Source: Cryptomeria japonica (Eukaryota; Streptophyta; Pinopsida; Cupressales; Cupressaceae). From it: a stretch of 60,000 nucleotides of DNA. Position 1 is the first letter of the stretch. Every line of letters starts with the position of its first letter. The DNA lies in the NCBI RefSeq assembly GCF_030272615.1, contig NC_081410.1, positions 228,444,915 to 228,504,914 of the forward strand, written 5' to 3'. Of the stretch, positions 44,844 through 55,064 are shown piece after piece. The notes beneath the pieces are model-generated. The model saw only the letters and a program-made list of their open reading frames with translations, ran no database searches and was not told the origin of the DNA. The position numbers were made by a program, and so were the translations under genes.

Positions 44844-47047
44844 ACCCTTGCCTTAGTTTCATCTCTTTTTCCATGTCCTTATCCTACCAACGTCTTTGAG
44901 CATACTTTTAAAGGTCATGGTCCATTTTTTTCAAGGCTACTACCCCAACAATAAGACGCTTGAGTCCTTCTTCCATCCCCTATCATGTGTCCATCTTCTA
45001 TTGAAAAAGTCAAAATCCAAAAAAAAAAAAAGACAAAAGAAAAAAAGTCAAGCAAAAATAATTCGTCCACTAGTGAAAACCTGGTAAACAGGCGCTTTGG
45101 GCAAGTACCGTGATGAAAACCTAGCAAACAGGCATCATGCGTAATTTATGAACTTCTTGCACACCACACTTGTGGGCAGGTTTTATCCTATCATATCCTT
45201 TTGTCCTTCATTGTTTCATTATCCTATCATACCCCTGTCATTACCCTTCCTTATCCTATGGTCCCTCAGGTCCATTTCCTTTTTCCACCTTTGATCTTGA
45301 CAAGGCTAAGGATCTTCATGAGCATCATGCATCTTGTTTGCAGCTTTTAGTCTATCATAGCTTTTGGTATTTATCCATTTGCTTTTTACAACCTTTCATC
45401 CATATTCCCTGGCTTATTGCAACTTTCTGCCACTATCCCTTAGCCAATCCCAACCTTCAGTCCATGTCCCTTATCCATTCTTGGTCTTGCTTATCCTATC
45501 CATATCTTATCACTATCCATACACTCTTTTTCATTCCTTGATCTTGATCTGACATAAGGACGCAAAATTTAAACATGGTTTCAAAAACCTCTTGACATGT
45601 CCCTCATGCCATGTCACTACTTTACATTGTCATATCCAGTCTCTTGTCCCATCACGTAATAGCTCTTGAAAATTGCATCTGTATTGTCTCCATGATAAAA
45701 GGCCTTTTGTCTTCCCTCTATCCACCAACATTTCAGCAAGCCTATTTATTCACCTGTCATATTCCTTTCCTTGCTAGACACTGGGGCAAAAATCATAAAA
45801 ATTGAAAAATGTCCTGAAATAATTCAAAAAAAATTGAAAAATGTCTTGAAATAAAAACAAAAAAAAAAAAATTGAAAAATGTCCTAAAAAAATCATAAAA
45901 ATCAAATAATGACCTGAGAAAATCCCTAAAAAATCATATAAAGTCCTGAAAAAAAAATGAACACAAAAAATTGTAAAATCTCGAAAAGCAAAACAAAAAA
46001 ATAAATAACCCCTCTGTGCATAGACAAATCACTGAGTATACATCCAATGACAATCCATCCAACGCTGTGCTTTAAATAAATAGATGAACTCTTTCCATCA
46101 AAACTAGACATTCAACCTGATCAAAATTGTCATATCAATCAACCTCAAAATCATTTGTCCTTGTCTATACTATCATGGGTCTTATACAGGGTGTGGTATA
46201 CTCGAAACCAGACTGTGTCCTATCTTAGATGGGGTCCCGCATGTCCTGAAACCAGACAACATGATCGTCCTATCAGCACTTTCAACTTTTGACAATGAAG
46301 ATCAAGATGTTTGTTTGATTTGTTGGAATTTGTGCATCTTATCTTTTTACTTATTTATCTTTGGCTTCAGTCATGTTCCTATGTTGCTCGAGGATGTCAC
46401 TGAGTGATTTAGAGTGACTAGGATGGTTCATGGTCGCTTTTGTTTTTGTTATGTTTGTTGTTTGTGGAATGTTTGTCACAAACTAGGGCAACTATATCAT
46501 TGGGTGTCTGTGATAAGTACGTTCACTTTGTGAATGCCGCACATACCTCGACCCTTGATGTATGCACCCTAGGATGCTTCACTCATTCCTTGTGTGCGAT
46601 GTGTCTGTCTGTTGCAAAAGGGGTTGCATTTCAGCTCTGGCCTTCAATGCCATGATGCTCTGCCTCTGCTTTGCTACATTAAATAAAGGTTCTCACCTAC
46701 TCTTTGTGCATTTGTGAAAGCAAGATTTTTCTTCATCATTAACACTTCTCCATCTAGTTTCCTCTTACTAACATTTCTTCTGTCAGTCCTTGTAGTCATC
46801 TTGGTTTAGTATCAGCATCATTCATTCAACTCTTTATCTCTAATCAATTAGGTATTCTTCTCTTTCATCATTTTTTTCACTTTCTAACATTTCTTCTCTT
46901 CTTTTCGAGAGATCATTCATTCTTTTCATACATAAAAAATCTCTCGAGGGGGCACCCACCTCCGTCCCTCGATCTACTGGGGAATGATCTTCTTAATTAT
47001 TCTTTGAAACAATGCTCATAATCACATTGTCTCAAAGAGGGGCAAAA
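44844..47047 (+). other. Element D 3' untranslated region and polypurine tract
   Basis: About 2.2 kb with no recognised gene. Features: an A-rich run at 45018-45052; a direct repeat 'GAAAACCTRGYAAACAGGC' at about 45074 and 45113 (39-bp spacing); a minisatellite at 45790-45960; 'CTCTCGAGGGGGCACCC' at ~46942; and the polypurine tract 47034-47047 next to the LTR. Confidence 0.65.
45790..45960 (+). repeat. Minisatellite, ~32-38 bp unit, about five copies
   Basis: The unit 'AATTGAAAAATGTCCTGAAA' plus an A-rich spacer begins at about 45800, 45832 and 45870. Two more degenerate copies ('AATAATGACCTGAGAAAATC', 'ATATAAAGTCCTGAAAAAA') follow to ~45960. Confidence 0.75.
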
Positions 47048-48339
47048 TGTAGTCACTCAAAATTGGTCATCACTCTTACATTGCTAACCTAATTCTTAGC
47101 ATGTCTTCTATGTCACATTTGATTTTCATCATATGTTGGCATTGTGTCATTCCTCTGGTTTCAATTCATTTCAAATCCAACCCTCATCAATCTCGTTCAA
47201 TCACATTTGGTCCTAAATCATTATAATTGGCATTTTTTAAATCATTCGAATTGGTATCATCTTGACAATTAGACTTAATTCCCTCTTTGTTGATAATTAA
47301 TCAGTCATTAATTATCAACCTTAATATCAATTAATATTATCAAGTCATTATCAATCAATCTTATCAGTCTCTTATCAAAGTCATTATCAATTTTGGGTCT
47401 TTTTCGATCCTTTGTCCTATTTTGTTGTCAAATTCAGTCAATTGTCATTAATTTTCATCAATTATTAGTCAATCAATCATCACTATTGGGACTTAATTCA
47501 TCATTAGGGTTGGTATCTTAATTTATTCAAATCATTTCCCCTAGGTTAATTAATTAATCCCCTTTCTTACTAACATGTCCCTTTTTGAATAAATAAATAT
47601 ATATTTATTTATTCACCATATTTTTGTCCATGTCACAATTAATATTTTTTTTAATATTAATTGGCTAATTTGATTTTATGAGTGAAATTAATAATTAATA
47701 ATTATTAATTTCCACCTCACTCAAATGTCTTCACTTAAGTGATTTACTTTCTAAAAAGTGAATCACTTGTCTCCTCTCTCAAAGGCAAAGTTTCCATTTT
47801 GGACCAAGTGTCGAAAATGGAATTGTCCTTCTAACTCATCTTCCACTTGCCATCAAAATGGCAATTTCCCAAGAGACTCCCCTTTGCATGCGATGTCGAC
47901 TGTCAGATTGAATCGATCTCATCCGTCGAATTCTTGTCTCATCTCTCTCCAATTTATCTATAAATTGGATGAATTTCTTCAATCAAGGGCCCCAATTGAT
48001 CGCATTTTGAATCCCTAATCAGATTATCGAATTTCTAATCAATCACATTTCGAGTACTCTTGATCAATAATCTTGTCTACTTGCTTTCAATTATGTGTGT
48101 GCACTTGTAGGTGAGATCCACACCCAAACTATTTGGAGAGGAAAGAAGAACAATGGAGCCGCATGAAGGAAGCATTCAGATCTGCATATGGTTTGCATAA
48201 TATTTACTTTTGAATGTTTTCATATTCATGTCTCTATTGAATGTGTTTAGGATAGATCATTGCAATCGTCCTTTTGTGATTGAGCTAATGATTAGTATGT
48301 TTATATTGTTTGTGATGATTTCCGAATTCCTATGCTACA
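47048..48339 (+). repeat. Element D 3' LTR
   Basis: 1292 bp, same length as the 5' copy. By-eye differences: one base near 47780, one near 48124, and three around 48247-48275. It is followed by the target copy GGGAT. Confidence 0.96.
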
Positions 48340-49266
48340 GGGATAACTAACAATAGAATCTTTTAGGATTAAAGACTTCTCCCGAGTCTGTTCCTTAAAA
48401 CCAAGAGAAGTGTCAAGGTTTTTAGAAAAATCCAGATCAATGTCATCTTCGAGGTGATCCATCTTTGACAAATTTCTTACTTCTGGCAACTTATCTTTTG
48501 CACCTTCTTCACTCGGGTCTAGATCAATAAAGTGTTCTGCAATTTGTGGTTTGCTCCTTCCAGTTTTAGCCCTTGACCTAGTCACATGAACAAAAACAAG
48601 TGATTTGATAGCCTCTTTAGCTGTAGAGGTGGGTTTCTTATGGTGAGAAGATTTCTTAGTTTTTGTTTTTGTTCCTGCAAGACAAATATTTTCAGAAATG
48701 TTAGCATTAGGAGCCCTAAAAACAACTCGCTTAATCATTTGTGATTCTGAACTCTGAGCATCCAATCGTCTCATTCTAGAAAGCCAATGTACGGTTATTT
48801 GAATCAAGGTTATTGCCCTAACATCGATGTTATCCCTTTCATACTCAAACCAACTTATCTCATCTAAAGGCTTTGATTTGATTCTATCAAATTCAAGATC
48901 AAGGATGTCTTCATCATGATCTGTAACCCCCTCAACATTCACCTCCAACTTCCAATCAATAATCTGTTGGATCCTCAATCTACTATAGTCTCTTAACCGA
49001 ACTTCAAACTCATCTTTACAATCCTCCCAAAAATATTCCAAATGTGCAGAAGGAGCATAACTTTTTCCTAATTTGAAGGTCTGAACAACAAAGAGTTTAT
49101 TATCAAAACTATTCCTAGCTTGATAGAAACTAAAATTGAAATTCTTTAAATCAACTCTAACACTGGCTCCATTTGCAAATGACTTGCAAGAAAAAGAACC
49201 TAATTCAAGGTGAAAGAAGGCTTCACGGTCGCTTAAATCTGCATACTTTTTAATCACATGAGCCAA
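48340..49266 (-). pseudogene. Element E unknown extra gene, second segment
   Basis: About 309 codons on the minus strand, ending at the element D insertion point. It begins with charged and aromatic sequence ('KYADLSDREAFFHLELGSF', 'YFWEDCKDEFEVRLRDYSR'). It then has a Lys/His-rich patch 'TKTKTKKSSHHKKPTSTAK' and an acidic segment 'FIDLDPSEEGAKDKLPE'. The codon at 49266 is not ATG and the true frame comes from the preceding segment via an indel. No family recognised. Confidence 0.6.
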
Positions 49267-49283
49267 TTGCCTACAAAGCTATG

Positions 49284-50471
49284 CTAGTACAAAACAATCA
49301 AAACATATCGAGGCAATTTCATGGGCTCCTCTTCATAACCACCCACCCGAAGGTAAGTGAAGTGGGGATACTGAATATAGCAGCTCCTGTATACTCTGAT
49401 TAATTGTTGAGCTTCTTTAGAAATCCTTCTTTCCAAATTCTCTGTCAATTCTACAAACATTCTTTCAGTAAAAACATCATGAACCCGCCTATAGTTTTCC
49501 AAAGCCTTCTCACTCTGAAAACAGGGGTAGAATTCAAAAACCCGAATTCCTTCAAACACTGGAGCTTGAGGTACTCCTTGCCATTCTTTTGTGCATGCCA
49601 AACAATATATAAGATAGGAAGACATGTAGAAATCTCTATCCTCGAATCGTGCTTGTTTTAATTGATCTTGGAGCTCTTCTGCAATAACTTCTCCCCAATC
49701 TATGTAGCAGGTTCCATCTAAGATTACTTGAATGAAATGATACATCCATTCCACGAACATATATGAATCAGCCACTCCTTTAACCTTATGCAACAAAACT
49801 ATCAAATCCCTAATATAGGGTTTCACATGATCTCTATTCAAGGACTTCGGTAAACAAGAACCACCTCTCTGAGGTTTAATCAACCAGATTATAACAATAA
49901 CATTTCTATGCTTGTCCACCTTCTCATGAAATCTTGTAATAGAGAGAGAAGGGGTAAATTCAGAGTTTGCGTCCCTCTCAGGAATTCTAAAAATCGAGAC
50001 AATTATTTCTTGATTCACTGTTAACAAGACCTGACCATCATCCTTCCTTATACACTGGTGTCTAATATCAAACCTATTAATGCATTCTCTCACCAATTCT
50101 GGACAAGTGATTGCTAAAGGAAAGGCTGCTGCTTCCACCAAACCACTATTTGCTATCTCAGTCATGAACAGTTCTGACATTTGACTTTTTAACCTCTCTA
50201 AGAGGTCACCCATGTCAAATTCTCTTAGGGCAGTGTCACTAAATTCAGGATGCGCACATTCTAGACTAGCAGCATTTCTGAATAAATGAAATGCAGACTT
50301 CACTTTCACTAACTCAATCATTAAAATATGATTCCCCAAGCAGGAAAACAAAACTAGAAGTAAAGCTAACAGGAAAATGGAAAAACTGAACTCACCTTGT
50401 GTCAACAAATTCCTGAAATCCCTATGCTTGCAGAAAAAGTTTACCTCTCGCCACCTCCAGCGCCTTACCAA
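49284..50471 (-). pseudogene. Element E unknown extra gene, N-terminal segment
   Basis: A 395-codon frame on the minus strand. Residues ~31-48 are strongly hydrophobic ('FSIFLLALLLVLFSCLG'). This could be a membrane segment, but it starts at 'CAAG|GTGAGT' (about 50396), a good intron donor, and a 'TTTATTCAG' acceptor lies about 115 bases on, so it may be an intron read as protein; the simplest splice would change frame. The rest has features such as 'RFDIRHQCIRKDDGQVLLTV', 'VEWMYHFIQVILDGTCYIDW' and 'FEFYPCFQSEKALENYRRV'. I do not recognise the family. It lies downstream of the integrase, in the place where plant retroelements carry additional genes. Confidence 0.6.
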
Positions 50472-51287
50472 AAACTAACTGAGTTGTTGGTAAAATCATC
50501 ACTTATAACAGTGCCATATATCAAATTTAAATTTATTGAGAAACAAATCTGCCTCACACATGTTGGAGATTTTGATATGACAAGCATTAAATGCAATCTC
50601 TTAACTTCTATCACCTCACTCATTCCGCTCATTGCAACTATTTTGACGCATGCCATGAACTTAACTCTCCATGATTACAAACATCCAATCATGTGCCTCG
50701 GGAAAATCAGCGCCAGCTGTTATCTTTGAAAGAAAAGTCCTGGGCATTCAAAATGAATTGTAACATTTCTTTATTGAACCTCAGGAACCCATTGAACACA
50801 AAGGTTCAAGTTAGTTCACACATGTTTGAGCATGTTTATGTATTTATCAAGAAAGACTCCCGACTATATTGAAAAGAAAGGAAACGTAACTGACTTGAAC
50901 GAAAACAAAAAGTACAAGGCAGTTCATGCTAGTTCAACTAGGTTCACATAAGTTCAATAAGGTACACATTTTACAAACTGTCGACCTTATATTTAAAAAC
51001 AAGGATAAACATTTCCATAGAACTAACTTGCCTAAAATGAACCTTGATCATGACGTAAACTAGAACACAAAATTAAAAAAATGATGATGAATCCTAGGAT
51101 ATAGGCAAACCCTTGCCAACATCGGCTCTGACTGGGGATTTGATTTCATGCCTTAAATACAAAGAACTCCAAATTCTGGTTCCGCATAACTGAAACTAAG
51201 GAAAGGATAAATGGACACAAAAATAAGACAAAAACAGAACGAAAACAAAATGAAACAACAAAAACTATATACAAAGGACAAACAACT
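50472..51287 (-). other. Element E spacer between integrase and extra gene
   Basis: About 815 bp without recognised coding sequence. It is rich in 'AAGTTCA/AACTAGTTCA' words (50800-50990) and A-rich runs. It may hold promoter or splice signals for the downstream gene, but none is clear. Confidence 0.45.
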
Positions 51288-51428
51288 TCAGAACCTATAA
51301 AGCTTGAGATCCTTCCCGTTGTATGACAAAGGCAAGATCAAACCATCAGCATATGAGAGATTGAAAGAATTTGGGCCCAATACCTGATGAATCTTGAAGG
51401 GGCCCTTCCATAGAGAATCAAACATATG
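51288..51428 (-). pseudogene. Ty3/gypsy integrase C-terminal remnant of element E
   Basis: 46 codons plus TGA on the minus strand. They read 'LWKGPFKIHQVLGPNSFNL' and then 'LILPLSYNGKDLKLYRF', the conserved tail after the integrase core ('..GPF.I..V.G.N.F.L...G..LP...NG..LK.Y'). The frame is cut at about 51430 by the inverted LTR piece. This small remnant is what identifies E as a gypsy-type retroelement derivative. Confidence 0.7.
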
Positions 51429-51434
51429 CTTATG

Positions 51435-51774
51435 TGTAGTCTGAAATCTGTGAAACTGTGTTTTTCATGATTAACATAAATATTTACATATGCTATGTTC
51501 ATTGCATGTTTATGGATGAATGTATTACCTTAACTGATTTCTGGTTAAAAGTGGGCACAAAGTTACATTGAATATGATATAAGGGAGCTGTACCTATTTT
51601 AAAATTCAGAGGGAAAAGAACAACTGTGGTTTCCCAAATTGTTAGTTCACAATTGTGACTTCGTGAGGGCGTGGAGTTTAATTGAATATCAAGGAAGCAT
51701 AATATGTTAACTAACATTAATCAAATAAATAGTAAATATTCATTTAATTAAATGGACATATTTATGTGACTACA
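51435..51774. repeat. Inverted partial LTR at the right end of element E
   Basis: On the plus strand it begins TGTAGTCTGAAATC and for ~290 bp matches the minus strand of 36901 downward; it then diverges and ends GTGACTACA. So E is bounded by LTR pieces in opposite orientation, and this piece itself starts TGTAGTC and ends in the complement GACTACA. A 73-codon open frame seen here and inverted at 36619-36837 is a by-product. Confidence 0.75.
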
Positions 51775-51779
51775 AGTTG

Positions 51780-54700
51780 AAATTGAAGAGATTGAAACAC
51801 CCCAAGCCTTACCAGATAGCATGGATTCAGGATGAACATAAGTTATTAGTGAGTGAACAGTGTTTAGTAAAATTAAAAATTGGGAATTATCATGATGAAA
51901 TTTTGTGTGATATTATGCTTATGGACATTTGTCATCTTTTATTGGGAAGACCCTGGAAGTTTGATAGATAGACAATACATGATGGGAGGAAGAATACATA
52001 TACTATTATGGCCAATGGGATGAAGCAAACCCTGTTGCCTTTGGAGGAGCCTTTGAAGAATGAAGTCTGTACAAATACCAGAATCTGCCTAGTAGATGGA
52101 GGGAAGTTTATGGATGGACTGAGACATGAGAACGTGTCTTTTGCCTTAATTCCTAAGAAGACTGAGAGACTAGAATCAAAAGGAGAACACTCGACGGAGA
52201 TAAGAGATTTGCTAGCAAAATATGGGGACATCATTTCAAATAATGTACCTGATGGATTGCCACCTGTCAGAAGTATTAGTCATTGCATGGACTTAGTTCC
52301 CGGAGCCAATTTGCCTAACAAAGCTGCACATCGGTTAACATCGACAGAGAATGAAGAACAAAATAGACAAGTGCAGAAGCTATTGGAGAAAGGTTTGATC
52401 AGGGGAAGTCTGAGCCCTTGTGCAGTACCAACAACATTAGCACCTAAGAAGAATGGAGAATGAAGGATGTGTACTGATTCAAGAGCAATAAACAAGATCA
52501 TAGTGAAATACCGGTTTCACTTGCCTAGGATGGATGACATAATGGACTGTTTGAGTGGAGCAAATTACTTTACAAATATAGATTTGAAGAGTGGATATCA
52601 TCATATCAAGATCAGAGAAGGTGATGAATGGAAGACAAGATTTAAGACAAATGAAGGATTATATGAATGGTTGGTGATGCCTTTTGGATTGACTAATGCA
52701 TCGAGTACTTTCATGAGGCTGATGAATGAGGTCTTGAAGAAATTATTGGGCAAGTTTGTTATTGTGTACTTGGATGACATTCTGATTTTCAGTAAAACAA
52801 AAGAGGAGCATTTGTTGCAATTAAGACAAGTTTTGTAGAGGTCGAGAGAAGAAAAGTTACCGATCAATATCAAGAAGTACACTTTCATGAAGGATGAGCT
52901 AGTCTATTTGGGCTTTGTGATATCTGAGGATGGTTTGAAGATGGACCTTGAGAAAGTGAAAGCCATTATTGAGTGGCCTACACCAGAAAGCATTGGAGAG
53001 GTAAGATCATTTCATGGATTGGCTAGTTTTTACCGGAAGTTTATCAGAAATTTCAGTTCAGTTTGTAATCCTATGACTGAAACCATGAGGGGAGATTGGA
53101 AGGAATTCAAGTGGACCACTAGAGAAAACAAAATTTTTGAGTTGTTGAAATAGAAAGTGACTGAGAAGCTTGTGTTGGCTTTATCGGATTTCAATAAGAT
53201 ATTTCAAGTGGATTATGATGCAAGTGGAACAACAATAGGAGCAGTTTTGAGTCAACAAGGGAGAGCAATAGCATATTTCAGTGAGAAATTGAATGATGTC
53301 TGAAAGAGATATTCAATATATGATCAAGAATTTTATGCCATAATTCAAGCCTTGAAGAAATGGAGACATTAATTGCTACCTAAAGAGTTTGTGTTGTATA
53401 CAGATCATCAAGCTTTGTAATATTTGAATAGTTAGAGTAAGTTGAATCAGAAACATATGAGATGGGTAGAGTTCTTGCAGAGTTACACCTTTGTATTGAA
53501 ACATAGAAGTGGGAAATCTAACAAATTTTCTGATGCATTAAGTGGGAGAAGGAATTTGCTGACAGAGACGAGAGTGACAGTATTAGGTTTTGAAGATTTG
53601 AAGACCATGTATGACAAAGACCCAAATTTTGCAGAACCTTGGAAATCATATAGAGAACTGGTTATGGTTGATAGGAGCAAATGGTTGGATTACTTCATTT
53701 AGGATGGGATGCTATTTAAGGGAGTTCAGTTGTGCATACCTAAAAGTTCCATGAGAGAGAACTTGATAAAAGAGAAGCATAGTGGAGGTTTGGCTGGACA
53801 TTATGGCATTGATAAAACAGTTGCATTGGTGAGTGAGCAGTACTTTTGACCCCAGATTCATAAGTATGTTAAGAGATATGTGCAGAGTTGTAGAGTTTGT
53901 CAAGTTGCAAAAGGTAGTAGTTAGAATGTGAAATTGTATAAACCTTTGGCAGTACCAGTAAGACCTTGGGAGGATATAAGTATGGATATTGTACTTGGCT
54001 TACCTAAGACACCGAGGGGGAATGATTCTATATTTGTGGTAGTGGATAGATTTTCAAAGATGGCTCATTTCATACCTTGTAAGAAGACATCAGATGCATT
54101 GCATGTAGCAGACCTATTTTCAAGGAAGTGGTAAGATTGCATGGATTACCTAAGAGCATAGTTTCAGACAGAGACACTAAGTTTGTTGGTTACTTTTGGA
54201 GAACACTTTGGAAGATGATGAAGATAGATTGGAAGTTTAGTTCTACTTTTCAACCACAAACTGATGGACAGACATAAGTAGTTAACCGGAGTTTGGGAAA
54301 CTTGTTGAGATGTTTAGTGGGAGATAAAACCAGAAGTTGGGATTTTATCCTTGCACAAGCAGAGTTTTCCTATAACAATTCGGTGAATAGAAGTACTGGA
54401 AACACACCTTTTGAGATTGTTACCATAGTGCATCCTAAAGGAATAGTAGAATTGAGAGACATTAGCAGTGAAGATGGGAAGAGTTTGGAAGCAGAAGAAT
54501 TTGCATATCACATGGCAACATTGCATATTCAAGTTAAACAACATTTGGAAGACATGAATAGAAAATACAAGGAGAAGGTAGATGAGAAGAGGAGACATAA
54601 GGAATTTGAAGTTGGCAATGAAGTGATAGTCTATTTGAGAAAAGAGAGATTCCCAGTTGGAACTTATAATAAGTTGCAGATGAAGAAGTTTGGACCCTGT

Positions 54701-55033
54701 AAGAACTTGAGAAGGTTCAGTTTTGGAAATGCATATGAGGTAGAGCTACTAGATAGTCTAAGTATTTCACCTATATTCAACATTAAAGATCTTCATGAGT
54801 ACCATAAACCAGAATTAAGTGAGGATAGTATTGCAGACTTGGAGAAACAATTTCCCCAGAAGGAACCAGATCAGATTGAAGAGATTTTGGATAGTAGGAT
54901 TGGGCGTAGTACCCGAAGTAGTTAGTACAAAGAATATCTTGTGAAGTGGACGAACAAACCAGTGGAAGATTCATCTTGGATTTCTCAAGAAGAAATTGAC
55001 TGCCTTGATTTCCCTCTAACCCTAGCAAAGTGA
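51780..55033 (+). pseudogene. Chromovirus pol: protease end, RT, RNase H, integrase, chromodomain
   Basis: Continues the frame cut at 35188. Protease end 'HLLLGRPWKFDR' ~51940; reverse transcriptase ~52330-52830 with '[11 protein letters not shown]', '[17 protein letters not shown]' and '[12 protein letters not shown]'; connection 'FLGLASFYRKFI'-like ~53020; RNase H ~53180-53440 with 'FQVDYDASGTTIGAVL'; integrase zinc finger ~53775-53900 (H/H, 'CRVCQ'); core from ~53965 ('[12 protein letters not shown]', '[10 protein letters not shown]'); chromodomain ~54926-55000 ('YKEYLVKWTN', 'DSSWI'), stop 55031. Premature stops occur at 51969, 52461, 52836, 53151, about 53301, 53370, 53418, 53433, 53700, 53847, 53922 and 54923, with a one-base loss in a T run near 54118. 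The third catalytic residue of the integrase (Glu of the 'TDGQTE' motif) is a TAA at 54275. Confidence 0.93.
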
Positions 55034-55064
55034 GACACTCACTTTTTTATTAACCCCGGATGTC

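Larger units (their letters stand above)
38585..48339 (+). mobile_element. Element D: young non-autonomous LTR retrotransposon with novel reading frame
   Basis: Nearly identical 1292-bp LTRs (38585-39876, 47048-48339), an exact target duplication GGGAT (38580-38584, 48340-48344), primer-binding site at 39882, and polypurine tract 'AAAGAGGGGCAAAA' at 47034-47047. It is 9755 bp long. About five base differences between the LTRs by eye imply a very recent insertion. The interior has one long frame (42129-44207) and an in-frame extension to 44843, without any Gag, protease, reverse transcriptase, RNase H or integrase signature. It must have used enzymes made by another element. The primer-binding site and LTR start link it to element C. 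Confidence 0.95.
35189..51774 (-). mobile_element. Element E: minus-strand LTR retrotransposon derivative with unknown extra gene
   Basis: Limits are fixed by the interrupted chromovirus frame and the exact target duplication AGTTG (35184-35188 and 51775-51779). E's own DNA is 35189-38584 plus 48340-51774 (about 6.8 kb) after removing element D. On the minus strand it holds, in order, a short folded-back LTR piece (51774-51435), the last 46 codons of a Ty3/gypsy integrase, a long reading frame of unknown function, and a 1.7-kb LTR. Gag, protease, reverse transcriptase and most of the integrase are missing. The stretch 36902-37354 contains nothing recognised. Confidence 0.8.
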
